DNA from: Fimenecus sp045633505
Lineage (GTDB): Bacteria; Bacillota; Clostridia; Oscillospirales; Acutalibacteraceae
Direction of reading: 5' to 3'
Length of the DNA stretch: 6,702 bases
NCBI GenBank assembly: GCA_045633505.1
Contig: JAZQYK010000082.1
Span: 1 to 6,702 of the forward strand
A program made the translations under genes and the position numbers. The notes under the pieces were generated by a model. It was given only the letters and a program-made list of their open reading frames with translations. It was not told the DNA's origin and made no database searches. Shown piece by piece: positions 1-5,818 of the stretch (the stretch's first letter is position 1; each line of letters starts with the position of its first letter).

Positions 1-599
1 CTGCGTCGAGTATTCTTGAAATTATGTTTTTGTATCCAGGACTTAAAGCCATTAGAAGACATAGAATTGCTCATTGGTTTTATAATCATAAAATGAAATT
101 CTTTGCAAGGTTAATATCTCAGGATACTGTAAAGAAAACCAATATTGAAATCCATCCGGGTGCTACAATAGGCAGAAGATTTTTTATTGACCACGGTACA
201 GGGGTTGTAATCGGTGAGACTGCTGAAATTGGTGACGACGTTACAATCTATCAGGGTGTAACCTTGGGTGGTACGGGTAAGGATACGGGAAAACGTCACC
301 CAACAATCGGCAACGGAGTAATGATTGGTTCAGGCGCAAAAATTCTCGGCCCCTTTAAAATAGGGGATAATTCCAACATTGCTTCAGGTGCTGTGGTGCT
401 TGATGAAATTCCTGAAAATTCAACTGCGGTTGGCGTTCCTGCAAGAGTTATAAAGAGAAACGGAAAACGCGTTGATAATCTTGACCAGGTGCATATTCCC
501 GACCCTGTTTCTCAGGAGTTTTGCAGACTTAATGCAAAAATTGAAAGGCTTGAAAAAGAACTTCAGAAATATAAAGAACCAGAAAAGAAAGGTGAGTAA
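1..599 (+). CDS. cysE: Serine O-acetyltransferase, 5'-truncated by window start
   Basis: Cytoplasmic enzyme that acetylates L-serine with acetyl-CoA to give O-acetylserine, the first step of cysteine synthesis. The reading frame is open from base 3, and codons before the first ATG (position 24) read ASSILEI, matching the conserved (A)RSILE segment just inside the N-terminus of CysE. The ATG at 24 is therefore internal, and I estimate 20-25 residues are missing. The left-handed beta-helix of hexapeptide repeats is clear: IEIHPGATIG, the DHGTG motif with the catalytic His (codon 192-194), VTLGGTGKDTGKRHP with the second active-site His (297-299), then IGNGVMIGSGAKILG and the GVPARVI exit. The last 30 or so residues form a charged, probably coiled-coil tail (LNAKIERLEKELQKYK). 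One base separates its stop from cysS. Family assignment is very secure. Confidence 0.95.
   Translation, partial: ASSILEIMFLYPGLKAIRRHRIAHWFYNHKMKFFARLISQDTVKKTNIEIHPGATIGRRFFIDHGTGVVIGETAEIGDDVTIYQGVTLGGTGKDTGKRHPTIGNGVMIGSGAKILGPFKIGDNSNIASGAVVLDEIPENSTAVGVPARVIKRNGKRVDNLDQVHIPDPVSQEFCRLNAKIERLEKELQKYKEPEKKGE
589..595 (+). promoter_or_regulatory. Ribosome binding site of cysS inside cysE
   Basis: AAGGTGA lies in the last codons of cysE, five bases before the ATG at 601. The site fixes the cysS start and suggests translational coupling, because ribosomes finishing cysE at 599 are already at the next start. The frame stays open further upstream to 472, but that segment overlaps cysE and matches nothing in CysRS. 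Confidence 0.8.
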
Positions 600-600
600 T

Positions 601-2001
601 ATGAGAATTTTTAACACTCTTACAAGAAGAAAAGAAGAACTTAAAACTATTACACCAAACGAATTAAAGGTTTATGCTTGCGGACCAACGGTTTACAACT
701 TTATCCATATCGGTAATGCTCGTCCTCTTTGTGTGTTTGACACATTTAGAAGATATATGGAATACCGTGGATATAAAGTGAATTTCGTTCAGAACTTTAC
801 TGATATTGATGACAAGATTATTCGTCGTGCAAATGAAGAAGGAACAGATTATAAAACTGTTTCTGAAAAGTATATTGAAGAATTTTGGGTTGACGCAAAG
901 GGTATGAATGTGCGTGAGGCAACCAATCATCCGAAAGCTACCGAAAACATTGATGAAATTATAAACATTGTAAGCACTCTTATTGAAAAGGGCTATGCCT
1001 ATGCGGTTGAAAACGGAGATGTTTACTTTAGTCCAAAACAGTTCAAGGAATATGGCAAACTTTCACATCAGCCACTTGAAGACCTTGAAGCAGGTGCGAG
1101 AATCAACGTTGAGGAAGTAAAGCGCGAGCCAATGGATTTTGCTCTTTGGAAGTCTGCAAAACCAGGTGAGCCATATTGGGAATCACCTTGGGGTCATGGC
1201 AGACCAGGTTGGCATATTGAATGTTCAGCAATGGTAAGAAGATATTTAGGTGAAACTATAGACATTCATTGTGGTGGTCAGGACCTTATCTTCCCTCACC
1301 ACGAAAACGAAATCGCACAGAGTGAATGCTGTAACGGTGTTCCGTTTGCAAACTATTGGATGCATAACGGCTTTATCAGCGTTGATAACGTTAAAATGTC
1401 AAAGTCATTGGGTAATTTCTTTACAGTACGTGACGTTGCCAATGAATATGGCTATGAGCCAATCCGTTATTTCCTTATTTCTTCACATTACAGAAGCCCG
1501 ATTAACTATAGCGTTGATATTATTGAACAGTGCAAAGCGTCTCTCGTAAGACTTTATAACTGCCGTGAAAGCCTTGATTTTGCAATGAAAAATGCGGTTG
1601 ACGAAGCTCCTGTAAATGCAGATGAAATCAAAGCAAAACTTAATTCACGTAAAGAACAGTTTATTACTGCGATGGACGATGACCTTAACACAGCAGATGC
1701 AATTACTGCAATCTTTGAATTGGTTAAGGATATCAACACAACTGTTATTACAGACGCACCTAATAAAGAGCTTGTTGAACTTGCAACTGCTCTCTTTGAT
1801 GAATTAACAGGTGTATTGGGACTTGTCTATAACAGAAAAACAGAGTCACTTGACGACGAAATTGAAAAACTTATCGAAGCTCGTACTCAGGCTCGTAAGG
1901 ACAGAAACTGGGCTGAGGCAGACCGTATCCGTGATGAGCTTAAAGCTCAGGGTATTGTTCTTGAGGATACACCGCAGGGTGTTAAATGGCACAGAGAGTA
2001 A
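601..2001 (+). CDS. cysS: Cysteinyl-tRNA synthetase (class I)
   Basis: Cytoplasmic enzyme that activates cysteine with ATP and charges tRNA-Cys. The 466 residues are the normal length for bacterial CysRS. Class I signatures are present: HIGN at 36-39 and KMSKS at 265-269. The four zinc ligands that select cysteine can be placed by register with E. coli CysRS: C27 (in YACGPTVY), C208 (in WHIECSAM), H233 and E237 (in FPHHENE). WHIECSAM and DIHCGGQDLIFPHHENE are hallmarks of the family. The C-terminus ends in the typical helical anticodon-binding part (ARKDRNWAEADRIRDELK) and the usual G(I/V)xLEDTxxGxxW motif. The ATG at 601 is chosen for its ribosome site and because it gives the standard N-terminus (MRIFNTLTR). 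It is the second gene of an operon with cysE, a pairing common in Firmicutes. Any T-box or cysteine-responsive leader would lie upstream of the window. Nothing is damaged or missing. Confidence 0.98.
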   Translation: MRIFNTLTRRKEELKTITPNELKVYACGPTVYNFIHIGNARPLCVFDTFRRYMEYRGYKVNFVQNFTDIDDKIIRRANEEGTDYKTVSEKYIEEFWVDAKGMNVREATNHPKATENIDEIINIVSTLIEKGYAYAVENGDVYFSPKQFKEYGKLSHQPLEDLEAGARINVEEVKREPMDFALWKSAKPGEPYWESPWGHGRPGWHIECSAMVRRYLGETIDIHCGGQDLIFPHHENEIAQSECCNGVPFANYWMHNGFISVDNVKMSKSLGNFFTVRDVANEYGYEPIRYFLISSHYRSPINYSVDIIEQCKASLVRLYNCRESLDFAMKNAVDEAPVNADEIKAKLNSRKEQFITAMDDDLNTADAITAIFELVKDINTTVITDAPNKELVELATALFDELTGVLGLVYNRKTESLDDEIEKLIEARTQARKDRNWAEADRIRDELKAQGIVLEDTPQGVKWHRE

Positions 2002-2002
2002 T

Positions 2003-2479
2003 TTAAATCTTATCGCAAAATAATGTAATGGAATATTCATTACAAACAACTGTATATTTGTATTTGCCGATGGTAGCCACAAAGCTATCGTCGGCAAATT
2101 TTATTTTGTCAACAGAAATTTCACATTTTGTAAGAATTGCATATTGGTCAATATAATCATTATCGGTCAGAACACTTGAAATTTTACAGAAAGACAAAAG
2201 TGTATTTTCAATTTCATCAGGAGAGGTGGATAAAAAACCCACCCCGATAATATTGTTTTTTTCATCAAGAGAAACAAAAATCAGATTGTTTTCAGCTTCA
2301 CAGAAAAGAGTGTTTTTATTTTCCTTCGTTCCAAGTATAAAATCAGCGGTGCTGACAGTATATTCATATTGACTGTTTAATCGGTTAACAAATTGCTCTA
2401 TTCCGAATTTGTTTTCCTTTGAGCAACCGCAGAAAATCAACGAAAATATGCATATTACTGCAAAAAGTTTTTGATACAT
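2003..2479 (-). CDS. Small secreted lipoprotein of unknown function
   Basis: I do not recognise the family of this 158-residue protein. It starts with a short basic stretch (MYQK) and a hydrophobic signal segment (LFAVICIFSLIFCG) ending in a lipobox-like FCGC. C19 would be lipidated after signal peptidase II cleavage, leaving an exported, membrane-anchored domain of about 140 residues. The box is imperfect (Phe at -3, Cys at -2, Gly at -1). The mature part looks mainly beta-rich, is acidic/polar (LGTKENKN, LSTSPDEIEN), and holds five cysteines besides the lipidated one. The ATG at 2479 is preferred because AGGTGAT sits four bases upstream; the in-frame GTG at 2488 is part of that site. The gene converges on cysS (stops one base apart) and diverges from the exporter operon, sharing the 130-bp gap. 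I see no terminator for it in the first 60 bases past its stop. Confidence 0.8.
   Translation of the reverse strand: MYQKLFAVICIFSLIFCGCSKENKFGIEQFVNRLNSQYEYTVSTADFILGTKENKNTLFCEAENNLIFVSLDEKNNIIGVGFLSTSPDEIENTLLSFCKISSVLTDNDYIDQYAILTKCEISVDKIKFADDSFVATIGKYKYTVVCNEYSITLFCDKI
2062..2107 (+). terminator. Rho-independent terminator of cysE-cysS, inside the opposing gene
   Basis: A 16-bp stem (2062-2077 with 2084-2099) closes a six-base loop, CACAAA, and is followed by TTTATTTT. Fourteen pairs are Watson-Crick. The other two (2071/2090 and 2073/2088) are U-G and G-U in the plus-strand RNA but would be A-C mismatches in the minus-strand RNA. The T-rich tail also lies only on the plus-strand side. 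Both facts point to termination of rightward transcripts from cysS. The hairpin is within the 3' coding part of the convergent lipoprotein gene. Confidence 0.85.
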
Positions 2480-2483
2480 AATT

Positions 2484-2490
2484 ATCACCT
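2484..2490 (-). promoter_or_regulatory. Ribosome binding site of the lipoprotein gene
   Basis: On the minus strand AGGTGAT is followed by AATT and then ATG (2479-2477). This strong match to the end of the anti-Shine-Dalgarno complement decides the start. The GTG inside it (2488-2486) cannot be the start because it would lie in its own ribosome site. Confidence 0.8.
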
Positions 2491-2545
2491 GATAAATATA
2501 TGTAAAAAATAGGTTTAAATTTACAATTTTTTAACAAAAATTATA

Positions 2546-2574
2546 TTGGAAAATTCTGCATTATGTAGTAAAAT
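2546..2574 (+). promoter_or_regulatory. Putative sigma-A promoter of the exporter operon
   Basis: TTGGAA (2546-2551, four of six to TTGACA) and TAAAAT (2569-2574, five of six to TATAAT) are separated by exactly 17 bases. Transcription would start near 2581, giving a leader of about 30 bases before the ATG at 2610. In such AT-rich DNA some -10-like matches arise by chance, so confidence is moderate. Confidence 0.5.
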
Positions 2575-2600
2575 ATAAAATAGACTAATTTTGAGAAAGT

Positions 2601-2605
2601 GTGAT
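2601..2605 (+). promoter_or_regulatory. Ribosome binding site deciding the adaptor start
   Basis: GTGAT four bases before the ATG at 2610 is in the same register as AGGTGAG before cysS and AGGTGAT before the lipoprotein gene, both also four bases from ATG. It is weaker (the preceding bases, AAAGT, only partly match). It argues against starting at the GTG at 2601. Confidence 0.5.
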
Positions 2606-2609
2606 TTCT

Positions 2610-4193
2610 ATGCTTAAAAACTTCAAGAAAAAAAGCCCAAAGGTAAAAGCGGCAATTATCTCATTTATCGCGTTTATGATTTTGTTGGTGGGATACGTGC
2701 TTTATTCAACCTTTAAGCCCGAGCCGCCGATTGAATATGAAATGTCAAAGGTGGAATACGGCACGATTGTTGATTATCTTGACGTAAACGGTACTGTTGA
2801 GTCAGGTGTCAGCGAAAATTTCGTTGCTATTGAAGGCGTTGTGGTTGAAGAAGTTTTGGTAAGTGTCGGTGATAAGGTTAATAAGGGCGATTTACTTGCA
2901 ACTTTTAACGTGGCAGGTGCCTCACAATATCTCGTTGATGCAAAAAAGGCTTATGACGAAGCGCAAAAGGATTATAACGATGCAAAAGCATCTTCGGATG
3001 AAAATGCCAAGAAAAAAGTTGAGTTAACAACTAAAATTGATGCAAAAAAAGCAGAAATTACAGCACTTGAAAAAGAAATAGAAGCGCTTGAAAATGAAAT
3101 TGAAGCAAGTGAGCCAACAACAGAAATGGTAGCAATACCGCAAGAACAGGTTGACGCTATTGTAGGTCAGATGGCTCAAAACGGCGCAACTCAGGAAGAA
3201 ATAGACGCGTTTGTTCAGTCAGCGCAACAGGCTCAGGTACCTGTTACGTCAACTGACAGTTCAAAATCAGATGAATTGATGGAGAAAAATCTTGAGTTGG
3301 CTCAGCTTAATTCAGAACTTTCATCATTGCAGGCAGAAAATGCTGTAACGATTACAAGTGAAGACGAATCAATGCTTGAAGCACTTAAAAACGTTGCTGA
3401 TGCTAAAAAAGTAAGCTACGAAAGCGTTAAAGCAATTTATGATAAAATGCGTAATGGCTGGTATGCCGAAAACGACGGTATCGTTACCGTTGTGAACGTT
3501 AAAGCGGGAGAAAAATTCATTCCCGTTGCCGAAAACGACTCTTCAGCGCTTGATTTGTCAGCATTACTCGGTTCTGCAAGTCTTGATGCTGATACAAGCG
3601 AAATGTTAAACTCATTGCTCGGTTCTGCTGAAACAGTGCCGACCGGTACGGGCGTTACCGTTGAAAGCTATGAAGATATGATTGTGAATATAACCGTTGG
3701 TAAATCCGACCTTCTCAAGTTAAAGGTAGGTATGGAAGCAATCGTTACAAGCCTTGATTCTGAATATGAGGCAGAGGTGGTATATGTCGGTGCTACTGCC
3801 GTGGATTCATCAGGCTCACTTGATTTAAGTTCAATTACAAGCTCACTTATGAGCGGTACAGGCGGTGCAAGCGGCGCGCTTGTTAAGGTTAAAATTCACA
3901 ATCCTGATGAAAAAGTAGTAATCGGCTTTGACGTGGATATAAAAATTAAACTTCAGACGGTTGAAAACGTTTTGAAGGTGCCGGTTGAATCGGTAGTTTA
4001 CAACAACGGCAGTTATTTTGTATTTGTATTTGATGAAAACGAGGGTACTGCTACAAAACGTGAAATAGTAAAGGGTACACTTGACGATACAAGCTATGAA
4101 GTTGTCAGCGGTCTTGTTGAGGGTGAAGTGGTACTCAAGAGTCCTGACCCTAATACAGTTGACGGAACAAAAGTGGCAGAAAAAACATCATAA
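2610..4193 (+). CDS. MacA/HlyD-type membrane fusion (adaptor) protein of an ABC exporter
   Basis: Extracytoplasmic adaptor that should pair with the downstream MacB-like permease; substrate unknown. Of its 527 residues, 14-34 form the single N-terminal membrane anchor after a basic segment (KNFKKKSPKVK). The first half of the lipoyl-like domain follows at about 48-100 (IEGVVVEEVLVSVGDKVNKGDLL), then an alpha-helical hairpin: one coiled-coil arm at 105-168 and the other at about 220-280. The second lipoyl half restarts at 284-306 (WYAENDGIVTVVNVKAGEKFIP), followed by the beta-barrel and membrane-proximal domains (VLKVPVESVVYNNGSYFVFVF). Oddities are a roughly 50-residue insert at the hairpin tip (169-219) and two Ser/Leu/Asp-rich inserts (309-348, 399-422), which lengthen the protein beyond the common 350-450 residues. 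ATG at 2610 is preferred over GTG at 2601: GTGAT at 2601-2605 fits the ribosome-site register used by neighbouring genes. The permease gene starts 14 bases after its stop. Confidence 0.9.
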   Translation: MLKNFKKKSPKVKAAIISFIAFMILLVGYVLYSTFKPEPPIEYEMSKVEYGTIVDYLDVNGTVESGVSENFVAIEGVVVEEVLVSVGDKVNKGDLLATFNVAGASQYLVDAKKAYDEAQKDYNDAKASSDENAKKKVELTTKIDAKKAEITALEKEIEALENEIEASEPTTEMVAIPQEQVDAIVGQMAQNGATQEEIDAFVQSAQQAQVPVTSTDSSKSDELMEKNLELAQLNSELSSLQAENAVTITSEDESMLEALKNVADAKKVSYESVKAIYDKMRNGWYAENDGIVTVVNVKAGEKFIPVAENDSSALDLSALLGSASLDADTSEMLNSLLGSAETVPTGTGVTVESYEDMIVNITVGKSDLLKLKVGMEAIVTSLDSEYEAEVVYVGATAVDSSGSLDLSSITSSLMSGTGGASGALVKVKIHNPDEKVVIGFDVDIKIKLQTVENVLKVPVESVVYNNGSYFVFVFDENEGTATKREIVKGTLDDTSYEVVSGLVEGEVVLKSPDPNTVDGTKVAEKTS

Positions 4194-4194
4194 T

Positions 4195-4199
4195 AGGAG
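4195..4199 (+). promoter_or_regulatory. Ribosome binding site for a TTG start
   Basis: AGGAG lies one base after the adaptor stop and eight bases before TTG at 4208. It supports the rare TTG start, because no ATG or GTG in this frame lies close enough and the protein that follows has the normal MacB-like N-terminus. Confidence 0.75.
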
Positions 4200-4207
4200 T
4201 GTAGGCT

Positions 4208-5455
4208 TTGAATATACGAGAAAATATACGAATTGCCGTATTCAGTATCAGAACAAATCTTATGCGTTCACTCCTCACAATGCTTGGAATTATAATCGGT
4301 GTTGCCTCAGTTATATCAATTATTACTGTCGGTAACGGCGGTCGTGATTATATTGTAGGTATGATTCGTGATATGGGTAACAGCGCTATTGCGTTGACCG
4401 TTAATGCAAATGCGGCGGATGACGATGATTATTTTACTGATGAGGATATTGCGGCAATTAAAAAACTTGAAGGCGTTCAATATGCCTCAATGCAATCAAT
4501 TTCAATGTGTCAGATGACGGCAAATGATTTGTCAGGCATTTTGATGGGCATTGGCTGTAATACTGATATGCAGATGATAATGCAAACACCTTTGCTTTAC
4601 GGCCGCTTCTTTACTCAGGAGGAATATCTTGAGGGCAAGAACGTCGGTGTTATTGACGTGGGAAGTGCGTTGCAGGTTTTTGGCAGAAAGGACGTAGTAG
4701 GCGAGTATGTCTATTGCACCTCAAACGACCTTACAATTTCCATTAAAATTGTTGGCGTTATCGACGTAATGTCAAGTATGAACCTTGATACTGAAGATAT
4801 GATGAGCAGTATGAACTCAATGATGGGCGGAGTACAGATTTTGAGCTGTATGGTTGTAATGCCTGCTTCAGTTACGTCAACCATTAACGGTACAACACAG
4901 AACAGATATGATACAATCAACGTGACGGCAGTCGATGAAGGTCAGCTTGACGGAATCGGCAACGCGGCAATCAACTATGTCCGTTCGTTACACAATAACT
5001 ATGAAAAAGACTGCTATACGGTAACCAATATGGCTACTTATATTGACCTTCTTGATACGGTTATCAACGTGTTTACAATATTTATTGCGGCAGTCAGCGC
5101 AATTTCCCTTGTTGTTGGCGGTATCGGTGTTATGAATATTATGCTTGTTTCAATTACCGAAAGAACGCGTGAAATCGGCATCAGAAAAGCACTTGGCGCA
5201 AAAACAGGCACGATTATGTTCCAATTTTTGACCGAATCAGTTATCCTTTGTCTGATAGGCGGTTTGATTGGCTTGTTGCTCGGTGTGGCAGGTGCGGCGT
5301 TCGTTTCTTATATTATGAAGGTGCCACTTACCGTTGAACCCTCAACGATTGCCTTGGCTGTTGGATTTTCTTCAGCAATCGGTATTATCTTTGGTGTTTA
5401 TCCTGCAAGACGAGCCGCAAAAATGCCGCCGATTGAGGCACTTCGCCGTGATTAA
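4208..5455 (+). CDS. MacB/FtsX-family ABC exporter permease (no ATPase domain)
   Basis: Membrane subunit of a MacAB-type mechanotransmission exporter: ATP-driven movements in the cytoplasm are passed to an extracytoplasmic domain that works with the adaptor. The 415 residues are the family's usual length for stand-alone permeases. The amphipathic N-terminus (MNIRENIRIA) leads into TM1 (about 21-41, LLTMLGIIIGVASVISIITVG), a large extracytoplasmic domain (about 43-285), TM2 (about 288-314), the cytoplasmic coupling segment ITERTREIGIRKALGAK (316-332), TM3 (about 340-366), TM4 (about 380-398) and the classic tail YPARRAAKMPPIEALRRD. Translation starts at TTG: MNIRENIRIA is the standard family start. 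The extracytoplasmic domain is unusually rich in methionine (seven at 95-125, nine at 188-218). No nucleotide-binding domain is fused to it and no ATPase gene adjoins it. Second gene of the operon; a terminator follows 28 bases after its stop. Confidence 0.93.
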   Translation: MNIRENIRIAVFSIRTNLMRSLLTMLGIIIGVASVISIITVGNGGRDYIVGMIRDMGNSAIALTVNANAADDDDYFTDEDIAAIKKLEGVQYASMQSISMCQMTANDLSGILMGIGCNTDMQMIMQTPLLYGRFFTQEEYLEGKNVGVIDVGSALQVFGRKDVVGEYVYCTSNDLTISIKIVGVIDVMSSMNLDTEDMMSSMNSMMGGVQILSCMVVMPASVTSTINGTTQNRYDTINVTAVDEGQLDGIGNAAINYVRSLHNNYEKDCYTVTNMATYIDLLDTVINVFTIFIAAVSAISLVVGGIGVMNIMLVSITERTREIGIRKALGAKTGTIMFQFLTESVILCLIGGLIGLLLGVAGAAFVSYIMKVPLTVEPSTIALAVGFSSAIGIIFGVYPARRAAKMPPIEALRRD

Positions 5456-5482
5456 AAAAATTGCAACTTTTCCTTCAAAATA

Positions 5483-5522
5483 AAAGATGTATATGCACTT
5501 GTATATACATCTTTATTTTTTT
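5483..5522 (+). terminator. Rho-independent terminator of the exporter operon
   Basis: A 14-bp stem (5483-5496 with 5501-5514; one G-U pair at 5495/5502) closes the loop ACTT and is followed by ATTTTTTT. It starts 28 bases after the permease stop. The stem is AT-rich apart from four G-C pairs, but its length and the seven-T tail make it convincing for rightward transcription. It separates the exporter operon from spo0A. Confidence 0.88.
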
Positions 5523-5606
5523 GCTCATTTGTTCTGTAAAGAAAATTGCTTTACGAAAAATAAAAAATATAATCCTTACAACCCTTGATAATATCGGTTT
5601 TGAACA

Positions 5607-5672
5607 TTTTCAACAGAGTTTTCGACAATTTCAAAGTTGAAATCAAGGTTGAAAATAATCTTGAAAAAAACA
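5607..5672. repeat. 12-bp-periodic TTTTC(A/G)A / TTGAAA array with central dyad
   Basis: TTTTCAACA starts at 5607 and TTTTCGACA at 5619, 12 bases apart. A perfect dyad, ATTTCAA-AG-TTGAAAT, covers 5628-5643. TTGAAA then recurs at 5637, 5649 and 5661, again exactly 12 apart. The left elements are roughly the reverse complement of the right ones, so the array is quasi-symmetric. Its place upstream of spo0A suggests a multi-site operator; this is inference. Confidence 0.6.
5621..5627 (-). promoter_or_regulatory. Spo0A-binding site (0A box)
   Basis: The minus strand reads TGTCGAA, the 0A-box consensus (TGNCGAA) without mismatch. A one-mismatch copy (plus-strand TTCAACA for TTCGACA) lies 12 bases upstream at 5609-5615. 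Being upstream of spo0A itself, the pair suggests autoregulation, as known for spo0A in Bacillus. A single seven-base match in AT-rich DNA is weak alone; context raises the confidence. Confidence 0.55.
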
Positions 5673-5789
5673 GTATAGTTTGTTTTTAACTGTATATTTT
5701 TATGGGATTACGTAGCTGATTTTGCAAGAAAAACTTCAATTTTGTAACAATTTGTCGCAAATTTACGATGAAATCATACGTTCGCGATA

Positions 5790-5818
5790 TTGTCATAAAA
5801 CGGCAAATATGCTAAAAT
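5790..5818 (+). promoter_or_regulatory. spo0A: Sigma-A promoter of spo0A
   Basis: TTGTCA (5790-5795, five of six) and TAAAAT (5813-5818, five of six) are spaced by exactly 17 bases, and TGC just before the -10 gives an extended -10 element. Transcription would start near 5825, about 40 bases before the ATG. A seven-base inverted repeat, GCGATAT (5784-5790) and ATATCGC (5817-5823), brackets it and overlaps both hexamers. No sigma-H promoter could be recognised. Confidence 0.75.

Larger units (their letters stand above)
2480..2609. other. Divergent intergenic region, lipoprotein / exporter operon
   Basis: A 130-bp, very AT-rich gap between two genes transcribed away from each other. It should hold both promoters. 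Rightward, a plausible sigma-A promoter is visible (listed separately). Leftward, I find only weak candidates (for example TTGTAA near 2526-2521 with a poorly spaced TATATT), so I do not call one. No clear operator dyad stands out. Confidence 0.6.

Noticed and set aside
24..26. ATG as the true start of cysE
   Set aside because: The frame is open to the window edge, and the upstream codons (ASSILE) match the conserved CysE N-terminal region, so the real start is outside the window.
472..600. Longer N-terminus for cysS starting at 472
   Set aside because: It would overlap cysE by 128 bases, the extra residues resemble nothing in CysRS, and the ATG at 601 has a good ribosome site and the standard N-terminus.
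664..930. Minus-strand open frame inside cysS (88 codons)
   Set aside because: Antisense shadow of a highly conserved tRNA synthetase segment; composition is not protein-like.
1969..1982. Small hairpin ACACC-GCAG-GGTGT as terminator of the minus-strand lipoprotein gene
   Set aside because: Five pairs only and no T tract on the minus strand; it sits in conserved cysS codons.
1846..2097. Minus-strand open frame across the cysS/lipoprotein junction
   Set aside because: It lies antisense to both the end of cysS and in a different frame from the lipoprotein; no ribosome site and no recognisable protein.
2601..2603. GTG start for the adaptor protein
   Set aside because: The purine stretch before it is only one base away, while GTGAT itself serves as the ribosome site for the ATG at 2610.
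4711..4920. Minus-strand open frame inside the permease gene
   Set aside because: Shadow of the permease coding sequence, short, without a supporting ribosome site or family resemblance.
5536..5554. Hairpin GTAAAG/CTTTAC as a terminator
   Set aside because: Only six pairs, followed by an A-rich rather than T-rich stretch; the T run precedes it on the minus strand.
5649..5679. Additional promoter TTGAAA / TATAGT upstream of spo0A
   Set aside because: The hexamers fit five of six each, but the spacer is 19 bases and TTGAAA is part of the repeat array; not enough to call.
5673..5702. Second terminator or attenuator before spo0A
   Set aside because: An eight-pair AT-rich stem with two G-U pairs before ATTTTT is weak; in this composition it can arise by chance.
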